This document shows positions 8,408-17,890 of a stretch of DNA of 64,000 nt, piece after piece. The stretch lies in the NCBI RefSeq assembly GCF_001591505.1, contig NZ_BCVA01000013.1, positions 52,295 to 116,294 on the forward strand, given 5' to 3'. Source of the stretch: Neobacillus niacini NBRC 15566. Lineage in GTDB: Bacteria; Bacillota; Bacilli; Bacillales; Cytobacillaceae. The notes below the pieces were generated by a model. It did no database searches. It was not told where the DNA came from and saw only the letters and a list, made by a program, of their open reading frames with translations. How positions within the stretch are numbered: position 1 is the stretch's first letter; each line of letters begins with the position of its first letter. Made by a program: the position numbers and the translations under genes.

Positions 8408-9373
8408 ATGGGAAAGCTTTATTCGATTGGTGAAGTGTTAATTGATTTTATTCCTCTTCAAAAAGGGGTAGCGTTAAAGGATGTAGTCTCCTTTGAGAGA
8501 GCTCCAGGAGGGGCGCCGGCAAATGTCGCTGCTGCTGTTGCTAAATATGGGCAGAGAGCAGCAATGATTTCTAAATTAGGAAACGATGCGTTTGGGGACT
8601 TTTTAGTCGACAAGCTTATCGAATCTGGTGTTGAGACGGACAAAATATATCGGACGGGTGAGGCGAATACAGGTTTGGCGTTTGTCTCTTTAAAAGAAAA
8701 CGGGGAACGTGATTTTTCATTTTACCGTAATCCTTCCGCCGATTTACTGTTAAGCGGGGAGGAAATCGACCCAGCTTGGTTTAAGGCAGGGGATATTCTC
8801 CATTTCTGCTCGGTTGATTTAGTAGAAAGCCCGATGAAACAGGCACATAAGAAAACGATCGCTGTTGTTTCTGAGGCAGGCGGCTTAGTCAGCTTTGACC
8901 CGAACGTTCGACTTCCGCTTTGGGAAAATCCAGAAGACTGTCGTATGGCGATTCTCGAATTTTTGCCAACTGCTGATATCATCAAAGTTTCCGATGAAGA
9001 GCTTGAGTTTATTACAGAAATAAAAGATGAGTCGGAGGCGATACAATCGTTGTTCGTTGGAAACGTTAAGGCGGTTGTCTACACAAAGGGAGCTGCCGGA
9101 GCGGATTTAATTTTAAAAAATCAAAGGTTTGAATCAGAAGGATATGCTGTTGAAGCAGTGGACACAACCGGTGCGGGTGACGCATTCATTGGCGGATTTT
9201 TATATCAATTACTGGAATTGCATGCGAATCCAGTAAACATTGAAGAAGTGCTGCGAGATCACCAGTGCGCTATCCTCCAATTTGCCAATGCCAGCGGCGC
9301 TCTTACTGCAACAGGAAAAGGAGCTATCTCGGCATTGCCAACAAAGGGGGAAGTTGAGGAGCTTATAGGATAG
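8408..9373 (+). CDS. scrK: Fructokinase (PfkB family)
   Basis: A 321-residue ribokinase-fold sugar kinase. The N-terminal signature GGAPANVAAAVAKYG (residues 35-49) and the C-terminal anion-hole/catalytic signature DTTGAGDAFIGGF (about residues 255-267) are intact. In this operon it would phosphorylate the fructose freed by ScrB to fructose-6-phosphate. It has AGAGGTG at 8396-8402 and follows scrB by 27 nt. Confidence 0.9.
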   Translation: MGKLYSIGEVLIDFIPLQKGVALKDVVSFERAPGGAPANVAAAVAKYGQRAAMISKLGNDAFGDFLVDKLIESGVETDKIYRTGEANTGLAFVSLKENGERDFSFYRNPSADLLLSGEEIDPAWFKAGDILHFCSVDLVESPMKQAHKKTIAVVSEAGGLVSFDPNVRLPLWENPEDCRMAILEFLPTADIIKVSDEELEFITEIKDESEAIQSLFVGNVKAVVYTKGAAGADLILKNQRFESEGYAVEAVDTTGAGDAFIGGFLYQLLELHANPVNIEEVLRDHQCAILQFANASGALTATGKGAISALPTKGEVEELIG

Positions 9374-9437
9374 GAGCATGACTGCATTTACCTTGGGTTA
9401 TCAAAAATGTTTGCGAAAAGTCTACTATAAAAATTCA

Positions 9438-9482
9438 AAAAAATGCCTGACTAACACCTATTGTTATTCAGGCATTTTTTTT
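9438..9482 (+). terminator. Terminator of the sucrose operon
   Basis: A stem of AAAAAATGCCTGA with TTCAGGCATTTTTTT (arms about 9438-9450 and 9468-9480) runs directly into a T-tract. Confidence 0.85.
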
Positions 9483-9641
9483 ATGAAAAATTCCGATTGG
9501 CTCCTAAAAGACCCATCCCAGTGATTCTGATTTGCTAGCTGGTAAATTTTTATTCTTCTCCCAATATCACAGTTGTTCTTCGACAATTAATTTTATAAGA
9601 AAATAGGTAAAAATTTGGTTTAAAAGGATTTACTGCACTTC

Positions 9642-9658
9642 TAATCAAACGTTTAGTT
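9642..9658. promoter_or_regulatory. Palindromic AAACGTTT site, copy 1
   Basis: A 17-bp site (TAATCAAACGTTTAGTT) that matches the reverse complement of the site at 9847-9863 in 16 of 17 positions. Probably an operator; the regulator is unknown. Confidence 0.4.
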
Positions 9659-9846
9659 GGTTTAACAACGTGTCTGTAATTGTAAGTATTTGTATACTTC
9701 TAGTTTCTATTGTCAGTTTCTCAGATATTCCATAACAACGAAAACTAATATACGACAATTTTTTCTCTCGAAAGTAGCCTGAATTCCGTTTGTTATAAGG
9801 GTTTAGGTGGTATTCAATTAAATGATTAATTAGTTGAATCTGTTTT

Positions 9847-9863
9847 AATTAAACGTTTGATTA
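9847..9863. promoter_or_regulatory. Palindromic AAACGTTT site, copy 2, at probable glpD promoter
   Basis: AATTAAACGTTTGATTA lies 8 bp before TATATA, so a bound protein would cover the probable -35 region. See copy 1 for the match. Confidence 0.4.
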
Positions 9864-9927
9864 AAAAAGCTATATATGCCGCCAATCCTATGTTTAATCC
9901 TCTAGGGTAATAAAGAATATTGTCGAG

Positions 9928-9975
9928 ATGGCCACCCTTTGTTTTCTAAAACTGAAAGGAGGCCATATATTTTTG
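9928..9975 (+). terminator. Leader terminator upstream of glpD (probable antitermination site)
   Basis: ATGGCCACCCTTT at 9928-9940 pairs with AAAGGAGGCCAT at 9955-9966 (one bulge, one mismatch), followed by ATATTTTTG. It lies about 120 bp upstream of the glpD start. In B. subtilis glpD is controlled by GlpP antitermination at such a leader hairpin; applying that here is inference. Confidence 0.6.
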
Positions 9976-10094
9976 TTCTGTCATTTTTCAACTACTGATC
10001 TTTGATAAACTGAATTTATGGATTCTCTTTTTGTATTTAGCAAGGAACGAACTTTCCGTTAACTCAGTATAAATAAGGAATAGGAGTGAGATGG

Positions 10095-11750
10095 ATGGAT
10101 TTTTCAAGTGAAAACCGGAACTTGATTCTAAAGGAAATGGAGCAAGAGAAATTTGATGTCCTTGTTATTGGAGGGGGCATAACAGGCTCCGGCATTGCCT
10201 TAGATGCAGCCACCCGCGGAGTTAAAACCGCTTTAGTTGAAATGCAGGACTTTGCTGCTGGAACATCAAGTAGATCAACAAAATTAGTTCATGGCGGTTT
10301 GCGTTATTTGAAACAATTAGAGGTGAAAATGGTTGCAGAGGTTGGTAAGGAAAGAGCCATTGTTTATGAAAATGGCCCTCATGTAACAACACCGGAATGG
10401 ATGCTGCTCCCGATTTATGAAGGAGGTACTTTTGGGAAGTTCTCTACTTCCATAGGTCTATTCGTTTATGATTTTTTAGCAGGTGTTAAGAGTAGTGAAC
10501 GCCGAAAAATGTTAAGTGCTGAAGAAACGCTTAAGCATGAGCCTTTACTCAAAAAGGAAGGGCTGAAAGGCGGAGGTTACTATGTGGAATATAAAACTGA
10601 TGATGCACGGTTAACGATTGAGGTTATTAAAGAAGCGGTAAAGCAAGGAGCAACGGCTGTTAATTATACAAAAGTCGAAGCGTTTATTTATGAAAATGGC
10701 AGAGTGAAAGGTGTTAAAGTTGTCGATCAATTAACTAAGAATTCCTATAACATCTATGCCAATAAAATTGTCAATGCAGCCGGCCCTTGGGTAGATTCAT
10801 TACGTGAAAAAGATCAATCTAGAAAAGGGAAATCGTTACAGTTAACAAAAGGAATTCATTTAGTGATTGATCAAAGTCGTTTCCCTCTCAATCAAGCCAT
10901 CTACTTTGACACGCCCGATGGCCGAATGGTGTTTGCCATACCTAGGGATGGCAAAACTTATGTAGGAACTACAGATACGGCATATAAAGGAGATATTATT
11001 CATCCGAGAATGACAACTGAAGATCGTCAGTATGTAATAAATGCTATTAATTATATGTTTCCTTCATTAAATATAAATTCAAAAGATATTGAATCAAGCT
11101 GGGCAGGATTACGCCCATTAATTCATGAAGATGGAAAAAGTCCATCAGAAATTTCGCGTAAAGATGAAATCTGGAAATCAGATTCAGGACTTATCACGAT
11201 TGCAGGCGGGAAACTTACAGGCTACCGTAAAATGGCTGAGCTAGTAGTAGATTTACTAGTGAAGAAATTTAAGGAGGAAGAAGATAGAACGTTTCCTTCA
11301 TGCCTTACAAAAACATTACCCATTTCAGGCGGAAATTTTGGTGGTTCGAAAAATTTCCAAAGCTTTATTAATGAAAAGGTTAAGTTGGGAATTGCATATG
11401 GACTATCAAGGGAAGAAGCCGAGAAGCTTGTAAAAAGGTATGGATCTAATATCGATAAGGTATTTGAGTATAGAAAAGATTTTGACGCTGAAAGTGGTTT
11501 GCCGCTATATGTATACTTAGAAATGATCTATTCTATTAGACATGAAATGACGACAAAACCAATCGACTTTTTCTTCAGAAGAACAGGTACTCTTTTATTT
11601 GATATTCATTGGGCAAAAGAATGGAAGGACAAAGTGATTGAAACGATGGCTTCTGTTTTAAAATGGGAGCCAGGACAGAAGCGGGTATTTCAAAATGAGT
11701 TGGAAAAGTACTTAAACGACGCCAATACAGTTATTGATGAGAAGGATTAA
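10095..11750 (+). CDS. glpD: Aerobic glycerol-3-phosphate dehydrogenase
   Basis: A 551-residue FAD enzyme that oxidises glycerol-3-phosphate to dihydroxyacetone phosphate and feeds electrons to the menaquinone pool at the membrane. The dinucleotide-binding motif [19 protein letters not shown] is near residue 23. The family motifs [16 protein letters not shown] and [11 protein letters not shown] are present, and [14 protein letters not shown] closes the FAD domain. AGGAG at 10082-10086 fits the ATG at 10095. A GTG at 10086 lies within this site, and an ATG at 10091 is out of frame. Length equals the B. subtilis enzyme closely. No glpF or glpK is adjacent. Confidence 0.93.
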   Translation: MDFSSENRNLILKEMEQEKFDVLVIGGGITGSGIALDAATRGVKTALVEMQDFAAGTSSRSTKLVHGGLRYLKQLEVKMVAEVGKERAIVYENGPHVTTPEWMLLPIYEGGTFGKFSTSIGLFVYDFLAGVKSSERRKMLSAEETLKHEPLLKKEGLKGGGYYVEYKTDDARLTIEVIKEAVKQGATAVNYTKVEAFIYENGRVKGVKVVDQLTKNSYNIYANKIVNAAGPWVDSLREKDQSRKGKSLQLTKGIHLVIDQSRFPLNQAIYFDTPDGRMVFAIPRDGKTYVGTTDTAYKGDIIHPRMTTEDRQYVINAINYMFPSLNINSKDIESSWAGLRPLIHEDGKSPSEISRKDEIWKSDSGLITIAGGKLTGYRKMAELVVDLLVKKFKEEEDRTFPSCLTKTLPISGGNFGGSKNFQSFINEKVKLGIAYGLSREEAEKLVKRYGSNIDKVFEYRKDFDAESGLPLYVYLEMIYSIRHEMTTKPIDFFFRRTGTLLFDIHWAKEWKDKVIETMASVLKWEPGQKRVFQNELEKYLNDANTVIDEKD

Positions 11751-11858
11751 GTTAAGATAATTTTTGTAGACGTTGCAGGAAGGCACTTGGGAATAAACTA
11801 CCCCCATTAATTAAAAAACATAAGAACCGGTTTAGTTACTTGAAAAGGGAATACCATG

Positions 11859-11896
11859 AAAAACCACTTCCTAGTAAAAAATAGGGAGTGGTTTTT
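11859..11896 (+). terminator. glpD terminator
   Basis: AAAAACCACTTCCT pairs with AGGGAGTGGTTTTTT around a short loop, and the T-run follows directly. Confidence 0.8.
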
Positions 11897-11937
11897 TGTG
11901 TAAAAAATAGGGATATTTTACAGAATGATTTATTTCT

Positions 11938-11950
11938 ATTGTTCGTAAAA
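11938..11950 (-). promoter_or_regulatory. PurBox-like site (reverse)
   Basis: Read on the - strand the site is TTTTACGAACAAT, 11 of 13 positions of the B. subtilis PurBox consensus AWWWCCGAACWWT as I know it. It is upstream of the inverted pair at 12002-12045. Confidence 0.35.
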
Positions 11951-12001
11951 ACTTATGAATAGTCCTGTTTTTTTCACCTTTTTATCGAATGTGATTCAAT
12001 A

Positions 12002-12045
12002 ATTCACGAACGCTTTTAATATATAATAAAATAATGTTCGTTTTT
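12002..12045. promoter_or_regulatory. Inverted pair of PurBox-like sites upstream of the ABC/deaminase operon
   Basis: A forward box (12002-12014, 9 of 13) and a reverse box (12033-12045, AAAAACGAACATT on the - strand, 12 of 13) are separated by 18 bp. The same spacing occurs in the pair at 58837-58880. PurR of B. subtilis binds such inverted pairs. This suggests purine control of the operon that follows. Confidence 0.45.
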
Positions 12046-12163
12046 AGGGTTGCTAATTTGTATCTTATTCTTTATAATCTAAACGTAGAAGAAATAGATT
12101 AAGCCAGTTTATGAGTTTATTAACATTCAAAATTACTATTAGAATTGGAAAGTGAGGCCGGAA

Positions 12164-13000
12164 ATGACGCAGCGAAGAATCCCTTATCTCATCTTGGCTC
12201 CAGGATTAATTCTCTTGATTTTATTCTTGGTGTTACCTCTGATTTCCACGATTTTCCCGACGTTTTTTAATGGAGGTTTCACCTTGTCGAATTATACGTC
12301 GTTCTTTTTAGATGAGTATAATTTTAGTATTTTTTGGCGGACGTTAAAGATATCACTGATTGCCACTCTGATTTGTGTAGTGCTGGGGGTTCCAACTGCC
12401 TACTACATTTCCCAAAGTCCAAAAAAATGGCGCGGCCTGCTGATGTCCATAACATTGTTTCCGTTGTTAACCAATTCAGTTGTGCGGAGTTTTGCTTGGA
12501 TTACCATATTGGGACAAGACGGTATATTGAATAATGCTTTAATGAGTATGGGTGTACTGTCTAAACCACTTACCTTACTTTACACAGAATTCGCGATTAT
12601 CATTGGCTCTGTATATCTCTTCTTACCTTTAATGGTTATTACGTTAGTAGGTATTTTAGAGAACATCGATGCTGAAATTATGGAAGCAGCTGAAACATTG
12701 GGCGCGAATCGCTTGATAGCCTTTGTAAAAGTGATATTGCCACTAAGTGTACCGGGGATTATTGTTGGCAGTATTTTAGTTTTCACTGGAAGTATGACAG
12801 CTTATACAACCCCGCAATTATTAGGCGGGAACCGAAACATCATGTTAGCTACCTTCTTATATCAAAGTGCCACTGCGCTAGGGAACTGGCAAGGTGCTAG
12901 TGTTATTGCCTTGATTATGATTGTGGCCACTTTAATTGTGATGAAGTTATTCAACTGGGTTGCGGGACGAATGGATAAAAGAGGTGAGATAAATGCGTAA
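12164..13000 (+). CDS. ABC transporter permease (PotB/spermidine-putrescine type)
   Basis: A 278-residue integral membrane protein with about six membrane segments and the cytoplasmic EAA loop EAAETLGANRLIAFVKVILP that docks the ATPase. It belongs to the importer family that carries polyamines, thiamine and other small cations or bases. GTGAGG at 12152-12157 serves as ribosome site for the ATG at 12164. It overlaps the next permease by 8 nt. The operon continues with a second permease, an ATPase, a binding lipoprotein and two amidohydrolases, so the substrate is more likely a purine or purine-derived compound than a polyamine (inference). Confidence 0.85.
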   Translation: MTQRRIPYLILAPGLILLILFLVLPLISTIFPTFFNGGFTLSNYTSFFLDEYNFSIFWRTLKISLIATLICVVLGVPTAYYISQSPKKWRGLLMSITLFPLLTNSVVRSFAWITILGQDGILNNALMSMGVLSKPLTLLYTEFAIIIGSVYLFLPLMVITLVGILENIDAEIMEAAETLGANRLIAFVKVILPLSVPGIIVGSILVFTGSMTAYTTPQLLGGNRNIMLATFLYQSATALGNWQGASVIALIMIVATLIVMKLFNWVAGRMDKRGEINA

Positions 13001-13772
13001 AAATATCAGTTTAAAAATATTTGCAGGTCTGGTTTTTGCCTTTCTTTTAGTTCCATTGTTTATTATCATCGTGACCTCTTTTGGAACAAATTCAACGATT
13101 CAATTTCCCATTCAAGGTTTTACCCTTGATTGGTACAGTAAGGTATTTAACAATGAATCCTTTATGGACAGCTTCTTGCTCAGTCTACAGGTAGCATTTA
13201 TTGCGACGCTTTTGGCATTAGTTATTGGTGTTCCGGCTGCTTATTCTTTGGCACGTCACAAGGTGTTCGGACGAAATTGGATTAAGAGCTTTTTCCTTTC
13301 TCCAACGATTGTTCCGGGTTTGGTAGTTGGATATTCCATGTATCAATTTATTGTGATCAAGTTTCAATTTCCTATCATTCAAGGGTTGTTATTAGGTCAC
13401 TTCTTGATTTGCCTGCCTTACATCATTCGAGTAGTAGGCTCAACGATTGAACAGTTAGATTTTTCAATTGAAGAAGTTTCGTGGACGTTAGGCTGTACAA
13501 AATTACAAACGTTTATCAAAGTGGTCTTACCGAACATTACTTCAGGAATTTTTGCTTCCTTCATGTTGGCATTCATTAATTCCTTCAACAATATACCTGT
13601 TTCGCAGTTTTTATCCGGACCAGGTGTATCCATGCTGCCAACTAGTTTAATGAATTATATAGAATACAACTATGATCCATCTGTTTCTGCTTTATCCGTT
13701 ATTTTAATGCTTGGTACGATAGTTCTGATGTTTGTTATTGAGAAGACACTAGGATTAGCAAGTATTTCATAA
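12993..13772 (+). CDS. ABC transporter permease (PotC type)
   Basis: A 259-residue partner permease with about six membrane segments. Its EAA-like loop is EEVSWTLGCTKLQTFIKVVLP. It overlaps the upstream permease by 8 nt, which suggests translational coupling and a heteromeric channel. It ends 43 nt before the ATPase gene. Confidence 0.85.
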   Translation: MRKNISLKIFAGLVFAFLLVPLFIIIVTSFGTNSTIQFPIQGFTLDWYSKVFNNESFMDSFLLSLQVAFIATLLALVIGVPAAYSLARHKVFGRNWIKSFFLSPTIVPGLVVGYSMYQFIVIKFQFPIIQGLLLGHFLICLPYIIRVVGSTIEQLDFSIEEVSWTLGCTKLQTFIKVVLPNITSGIFASFMLAFINSFNNIPVSQFLSGPGVSMLPTSLMNYIEYNYDPSVSALSVILMLGTIVLMFVIEKTLGLASIS

Positions 13773-13815
13773 GGAACATCTAAGATGTTAACAGCGAAGG
13801 GGGTAACACAGCATT

Positions 13816-14856
13816 ATGTCCTATGTTGAATTAAATGATATTCGAGTTAGTTATGATAACAAAACTGATATCCTAAAAGATTTAAATTTATCCATTGAAA
13901 AGGGAGAATTGGTTTCCTTATTAGGCCCATCAGGCTGTGGGAAAACAACCACTTTACGTGTTATTGCAGGCTTAATCGAGCCAAATGATGGTGAGTTTCT
14001 TGTTGACAATCAAAACTTAACAAAAGTGCCCGTTCACAAACGTGAATTTGGTATGGTGTTCCAAAGTTATGCTTTGTTTCCCCACCTTACGATTAAGGAA
14101 AATGTTGCCTTCGGCTTAAAATTACGCAAGGAAAAAAAGAATAGTATAGACAAAAAGGTAAAAGATATTCTTGAAATTACAGGTTTAGAGGCGCTTAGTG
14201 ACCGCTATCCCAAACAGCTTTCAGGTGGACAAAGACAACGTGTTGCTTTAGCGCGGGCTTTAGTGATTGAACCGAAATTATTATTATTGGATGAACCTTT
14301 GAGTAACTTAGATGCGAAATTGCGCTTATCCATGCGTATCGAAATTAAACGAATTCAAAGTCAATTAGGCATTACATCTGTGTTTGTAACACATGATCAA
14401 GAGGAATGTTTCTCCATCTCAGACAAGGTGGCTGTTATGAATAAAGGTGTTATCGAACAGTTTGACACACCTGAAGAAATTTATAAAAACCCAAAAACAG
14501 AATTCGTTGCCCGGTTTATCGGGTTTGAAAACTTCTTTGATTTAACACCGACAGAAGACTGGAAGTATAAGGCTGTTGATGGAACAGTTTTCCTAAGTAA
14601 TCGCGATTGGGAACCTGGAAAACAAACAGGAACCATTCGTCCAGATGATATAGAAATCGCAGCAAATACAACGCAACAAACTACTAATATGGTGTCAGGG
14701 GTTATAAAAGTCCGGACCTTCCTGGGTAAGTCCTATCAGTATGAAGTGGAAACTTCCATTGGCACTTTAATCGCAAATAAAGCCGATGATGTAGTGTATC
14801 AAGTCGGAGACGCAGTAACATTATCCATTCCTGCTCACAAGCTAATCATAGTTTAA
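13816..14856 (+). CDS. ABC transporter ATP-binding protein (PotA type)
   Basis: A 346-residue ATPase that powers the importer at the inner face of the membrane. Walker A is GPSGCGKTT (residues 37-45), the signature LSGGQRQR lies near residue 134, Walker B LLLLDEP near residue 156, and the switch histidine is in FVTHDQEE. The last ~100 residues form a TOBE-type regulatory domain with the motif TIRPDDIEI. It sits between the permeases and the lipoprotein. Confidence 0.9.
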   Translation: MSYVELNDIRVSYDNKTDILKDLNLSIEKGELVSLLGPSGCGKTTTLRVIAGLIEPNDGEFLVDNQNLTKVPVHKREFGMVFQSYALFPHLTIKENVAFGLKLRKEKKNSIDKKVKDILEITGLEALSDRYPKQLSGGQRQRVALARALVIEPKLLLLDEPLSNLDAKLRLSMRIEIKRIQSQLGITSVFVTHDQEECFSISDKVAVMNKGVIEQFDTPEEIYKNPKTEFVARFIGFENFFDLTPTEDWKYKAVDGTVFLSNRDWEPGKQTGTIRPDDIEIAANTTQQTTNMVSGVIKVRTFLGKSYQYEVETSIGTLIANKADDVVYQVGDAVTLSIPAHKLIIV

Positions 14857-14890
14857 GAATATAAAACATCTAAGAAAAGGGGAGTCAAAA

Positions 14891-15955
14891 ATGAAGAAGA
14901 CATTAGGTTTAGTAAGTTTAAGTTTCGTAACAGCTAGTATCCTTGCTGCATGCGGCGGGGGCAACGGTGGAGACAAAACTGCAGATAAAGAACCACAAAC
15001 ATTGATTATCTCAACATTTGGGTTGGAAGAAGATAAAATGCAAGAAGATGTTTTCAAACCATTTGAAGAAAAATACAATGTCGACATTGTATTAGAAACG
15101 GGTACAAGCTCTGAGCGTTTAACAAAATTGAAAAGCAATCCAAACTCAACGGTTGATGTAATTGAACTGTCCCAATCAAATGCAGCAGACGGTGTATCGG
15201 CTGGTCTGTTTGAAAAAATCGACAGCAAGAATGTTCCGAACATGGACAACTTAATCGATAGCGCAAAAGATTTATCGGCAGATGGTTCTGGTCCAGCATA
15301 CACGCTGAACAGTATCGGAATTGTTTACAATAAAAAGGCAGCTGGTAAAGAGATTAAGGAATGGGATGATTTATGGGACGCTTCTTTAAAAGGGAAAATC
15401 TCCATTCCAGACATTACTACCACATTTGGCCCGGCGATGCTATATGTAGCAAGCGGTCATAAGAAGGTGGAACTTGCAAGTGATAAAGGAAAAGCTGCAT
15501 TTGAAGCAATCACAGACTTAGCTCCAAACGTGGTAAAAACGTATAGCAAATCTTCGGATTTAGCCAACATGTTCCAGTCGGGAGAAATTGCAGCAGCTGT
15601 TGTCGGCGACTTTGCTGTTCCGATTATTACAGAATCTAATCCAGATGTAGCCTATGTTGTACCTGAGTCTGGAACGTACGCAAACTTTAATACGATTAAC
15701 GTAAACAAAAACTCAAAAAATAAAGACTTGGCATATAAGTATATCGATTGGAGACTAAGTCAGGAAGTTCAGGAAAAAACGGCAGTGTCTCTTAATGAAG
15801 CACCAACCAATAAAAATGTAGTCCTTGACGAGGAAACTGCTAAAAATAAAACGTACGGTGATGTGGCAGAACGTACAAATAAAGTCGATTCATTATTCGT
15901 AAATAAAAACTTTGAATCTTGGATTAATCAATGGAATCGAATTTTGAACAAATAG
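14891..15955 (+). CDS. ABC transporter substrate-binding lipoprotein
   Basis: A 354-residue extracellular solute-binding protein of the PotD-like class. The signal peptide ends in the lipobox SILAAC, so Cys21 would be lipidated and anchor the protein to the outer face of the membrane. AAAAGGGGAG precedes the ATG. It is the last gene of the four-gene transporter and is followed by a weak terminator and then by two deaminase-type genes. The ligand is not readable from the sequence. Confidence 0.88.
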   Translation: MKKTLGLVSLSFVTASILAACGGGNGGDKTADKEPQTLIISTFGLEEDKMQEDVFKPFEEKYNVDIVLETGTSSERLTKLKSNPNSTVDVIELSQSNAADGVSAGLFEKIDSKNVPNMDNLIDSAKDLSADGSGPAYTLNSIGIVYNKKAAGKEIKEWDDLWDASLKGKISIPDITTTFGPAMLYVASGHKKVELASDKGKAAFEAITDLAPNVVKTYSKSSDLANMFQSGEIAAAVVGDFAVPIITESNPDVAYVVPESGTYANFNTINVNKNSKNKDLAYKYIDWRLSQEVQEKTAVSLNEAPTNKNVVLDEETAKNKTYGDVAERTNKVDSLFVNKNFESWINQWNRILNK

Positions 15956-15968
15956 TTTGAGTTTATAG

Positions 15969-15998
15969 GAAAGGGCTAAGATCATTCTTGGCCTTTTT
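15969..15998 (+). terminator. Probable terminator after the binding protein gene
   Basis: GAAAGGGCTAAG and CTTGGCCTTTTTC form a stem with a small bulge followed by a T-run. Read-through into the deaminase genes is possible. Confidence 0.55.
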
Positions 15999-16016
15999 CT
16001 TTTATTAGGCAGTTTT

Positions 16017-16145
16017 GGTAACCAAAAGGGCTCTTTGATTCCCTCTAGCATAATTTTTCATGCTCTGCGGTAACCAAAAGGCGCCGTTGATTCCCTCTAG
16101 CATGATATTTCGTGTTCAACGGTAACCCAAAGGCGCTTTTGATAA
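16017..16145 (+). repeat. 52-bp tandem direct repeat, about 2.5 copies
   Basis: Units begin with GGTAAC at 16017, 16069 and 16121, exactly 52 bp apart. Each has an AAAGG(C/G)GC block, and the first two share TTGATTCCCTCTAGCAT. The third is partial and stops before the deaminase ribosome site. Units differ at several positions, so the array is not recent. Confidence 0.8.
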
Positions 16146-16177
16146 AAAACTTAGATTTTGAGAAAGGAGAATATAAA

Positions 16178-17890
16178 ATGAAAGTGGATTTGGCGATTAT
16201 CAATGCACGGGTCTTTAACACTTTTACCAAAAAATTCGAAAAGAAAAATGTGTTTATTGTTGAGGATAAATTTTACTATCTAACAGCTGATAACATTGAA
16301 AATATCCATGTTGAAAAAGTGGTAGACGCTAAAAATCAGTATTTGATTCCTGGTTTAATGGATATTCACATGCATATAGAAAGCTCAATGACATCCCCTT
16401 CCATTTTTTCAGAGGCAGTGTTAACCCATGGGGTAACAACGGTTATCGCTGATGCGCATGAGATAGCAAATGTGTTTGGTATGGAAGGGCTGGAGGCATT
16501 CTTTTCTCAGCCAAGTGTCATGGATATTTTCTATGCCATTCCTTCGTCTGTACCTTCGACAACTCCAGAATTAGAAACAACGGGCGGTTATATCGGTGTA
16601 GAAGAAGTGAAGCAGCTCTTGAAGCACCCGAAAGTAATTGCGCTAGGGGAAGCGATGAACTTTAACGGCATTGTCAATGAACCAGAGTCTTTGATTCGGC
16701 AGATCTTACGCGCTGTTCAAACGGAGAGGCCATTTATGCCATTAGAAGGTCATGTTCCACGTGTTTCGGGATTAGAATTATCAAAGTTTTTATATGCAGG
16801 TATAACAGCTGATCACACCCATCAATCGCCGGAATCGATTTATGAAAAAATCACTAATGGAATGTTTTTAGAATTTCAGAAGAAATCGATTACTCCTGAG
16901 AACATACGCGTTGTAGTGGAAAATCATTTCTATGACTATATGGCTATTATTACAGATGATGTGATGGCGGATGACTTGTTGGAAGGACATTTGGATGCCA
17001 ATGTACGCTTAGCTATTCTGTCTGGGATGCCAGCAGAACAGGCCATCTATTGTGCTACTTATACGCCTGCAAGAAGAATGGGATTCCAAGACAGAGGTGC
17101 GATTGTGCCAGGTTTTAAAGCTGATTTTGTATTGTTAAATGACATTGATAGTTTTGAGATTGACGCGGTATATAAAGATGGAAGGTTAGTCCATGCACGA
17201 GGTAATCAAATCAGATATCCGGCTGAAAAACCTAATTTTCCCAAGCATTTCTATCAATCCTTAAAATGCCGGGAATTAACATTAGAGGATTTACGTTTCA
17301 AGGTGAAGGAGTCTGAAAAGACTGTAGTAAACGTCATTCAAATTTCAGAAGTAGGTACATTTACAGAGCATGTACAACGTGAGGTTAACGTCATAGATGG
17401 ATATTTAGATTGGGAAAATAGCGGGTTAGCCTTAATTGTGGTGATGGAGCGATATGGAAAAACGGGCAGCATTGCTTACGGATTTGTGGACAGAGCTTTA
17501 TATGAAAAAGGAGCTGTCGCCACTACTTGGGCGCATGATCATCATAATTTAATGGTAATGGGAACGAGCTCGGAGGATATTATAGCAGCACAAAAACAAC
17601 TATTGGCTTTGCAGGGCGGTTACGTCGTGGTACAAGCTGGGAAGGTGCAAGCGGTTTGTCCATTGCCAGTTGGCGGTATTGTCAGTGATGCACCGATACA
17701 AGAACTAGGTGCGCAATTGAAGGAAGTGCGGCAAGCGATGAATCGGTTAGGATACCGCAACAGTAATGAAATTATGTCCTTCTCGACTTTATCCCTGCCA
17801 GTTTCACCTGTTATCAAGATTACAGATAAAGGGATGATGAATGTGCGTTCTCAAATGATGATCCCGCTAGTTGAGGGTGAACAATTTTGA
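16178..17890 (+). CDS. ade: Adenine deaminase (AdeC/YerA family)
   Basis: A 570-residue amidohydrolase that would convert adenine to hypoxanthine and ammonia. The metal-binding signature [13 protein letters not shown] is near residue 57 and [10 protein letters not shown] follows. A second conserved His cluster is [10 protein letters not shown]. The C-terminal adenine-deaminase domain ends with [27 protein letters not shown] at 16162-16170 fits the ATG at 16178; the frame stays open upstream but only through the repeat array. It overlaps the next gene by 4 nt. Substrate assignment is by family; YerA-type members are less certain than classical AdeC. Confidence 0.82.
   Translation: MKVDLAIINARVFNTFTKKFEKKNVFIVEDKFYYLTADNIENIHVEKVVDAKNQYLIPGLMDIHMHIESSMTSPSIFSEAVLTHGVTTVIADAHEIANVFGMEGLEAFFSQPSVMDIFYAIPSSVPSTTPELETTGGYIGVEEVKQLLKHPKVIALGEAMNFNGIVNEPESLIRQILRAVQTERPFMPLEGHVPRVSGLELSKFLYAGITADHTHQSPESIYEKITNGMFLEFQKKSITPENIRVVVENHFYDYMAIITDDVMADDLLEGHLDANVRLAILSGMPAEQAIYCATYTPARRMGFQDRGAIVPGFKADFVLLNDIDSFEIDAVYKDGRLVHARGNQIRYPAEKPNFPKHFYQSLKCRELTLEDLRFKVKESEKTVVNVIQISEVGTFTEHVQREVNVIDGYLDWENSGLALIVVMERYGKTGSIAYGFVDRALYEKGAVATTWAHDHHNLMVMGTSSEDIIAAQKQLLALQGGYVVVQAGKVQAVCPLPVGGIVSDAPIQELGAQLKEVRQAMNRLGYRNSNEIMSFSTLSLPVSPVIKITDKGMMNVRSQMMIPLVEGEQF

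Larger units (their letters stand above)
9483..10094. other. AT-rich intergenic region with glpD control elements
   Basis: No coding sequence that I can support. It holds two copies of a palindromic motif in opposite orientation (9642-9658 and 9847-9863), a TATATA at 9871-9876 close to the second copy that could be the glpD -10, and the glpD leader hairpin. The remaining stretch shows nothing recognisable. Confidence 0.5.
11751..12163. other. Intergenic region with terminator and PurBox-like sites
   Basis: It contains the glpD terminator, three CGAAC-centred PurBox-like boxes and AT-rich leader sequence. No coding sequence is supported. Confidence 0.5.

Noticed and set aside
16112..16177. 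Longer N-terminus of the adenine deaminase
   Set aside because: The extension lies in the tandem repeat; GAAAGGAGA clearly serves the ATG at 16178.
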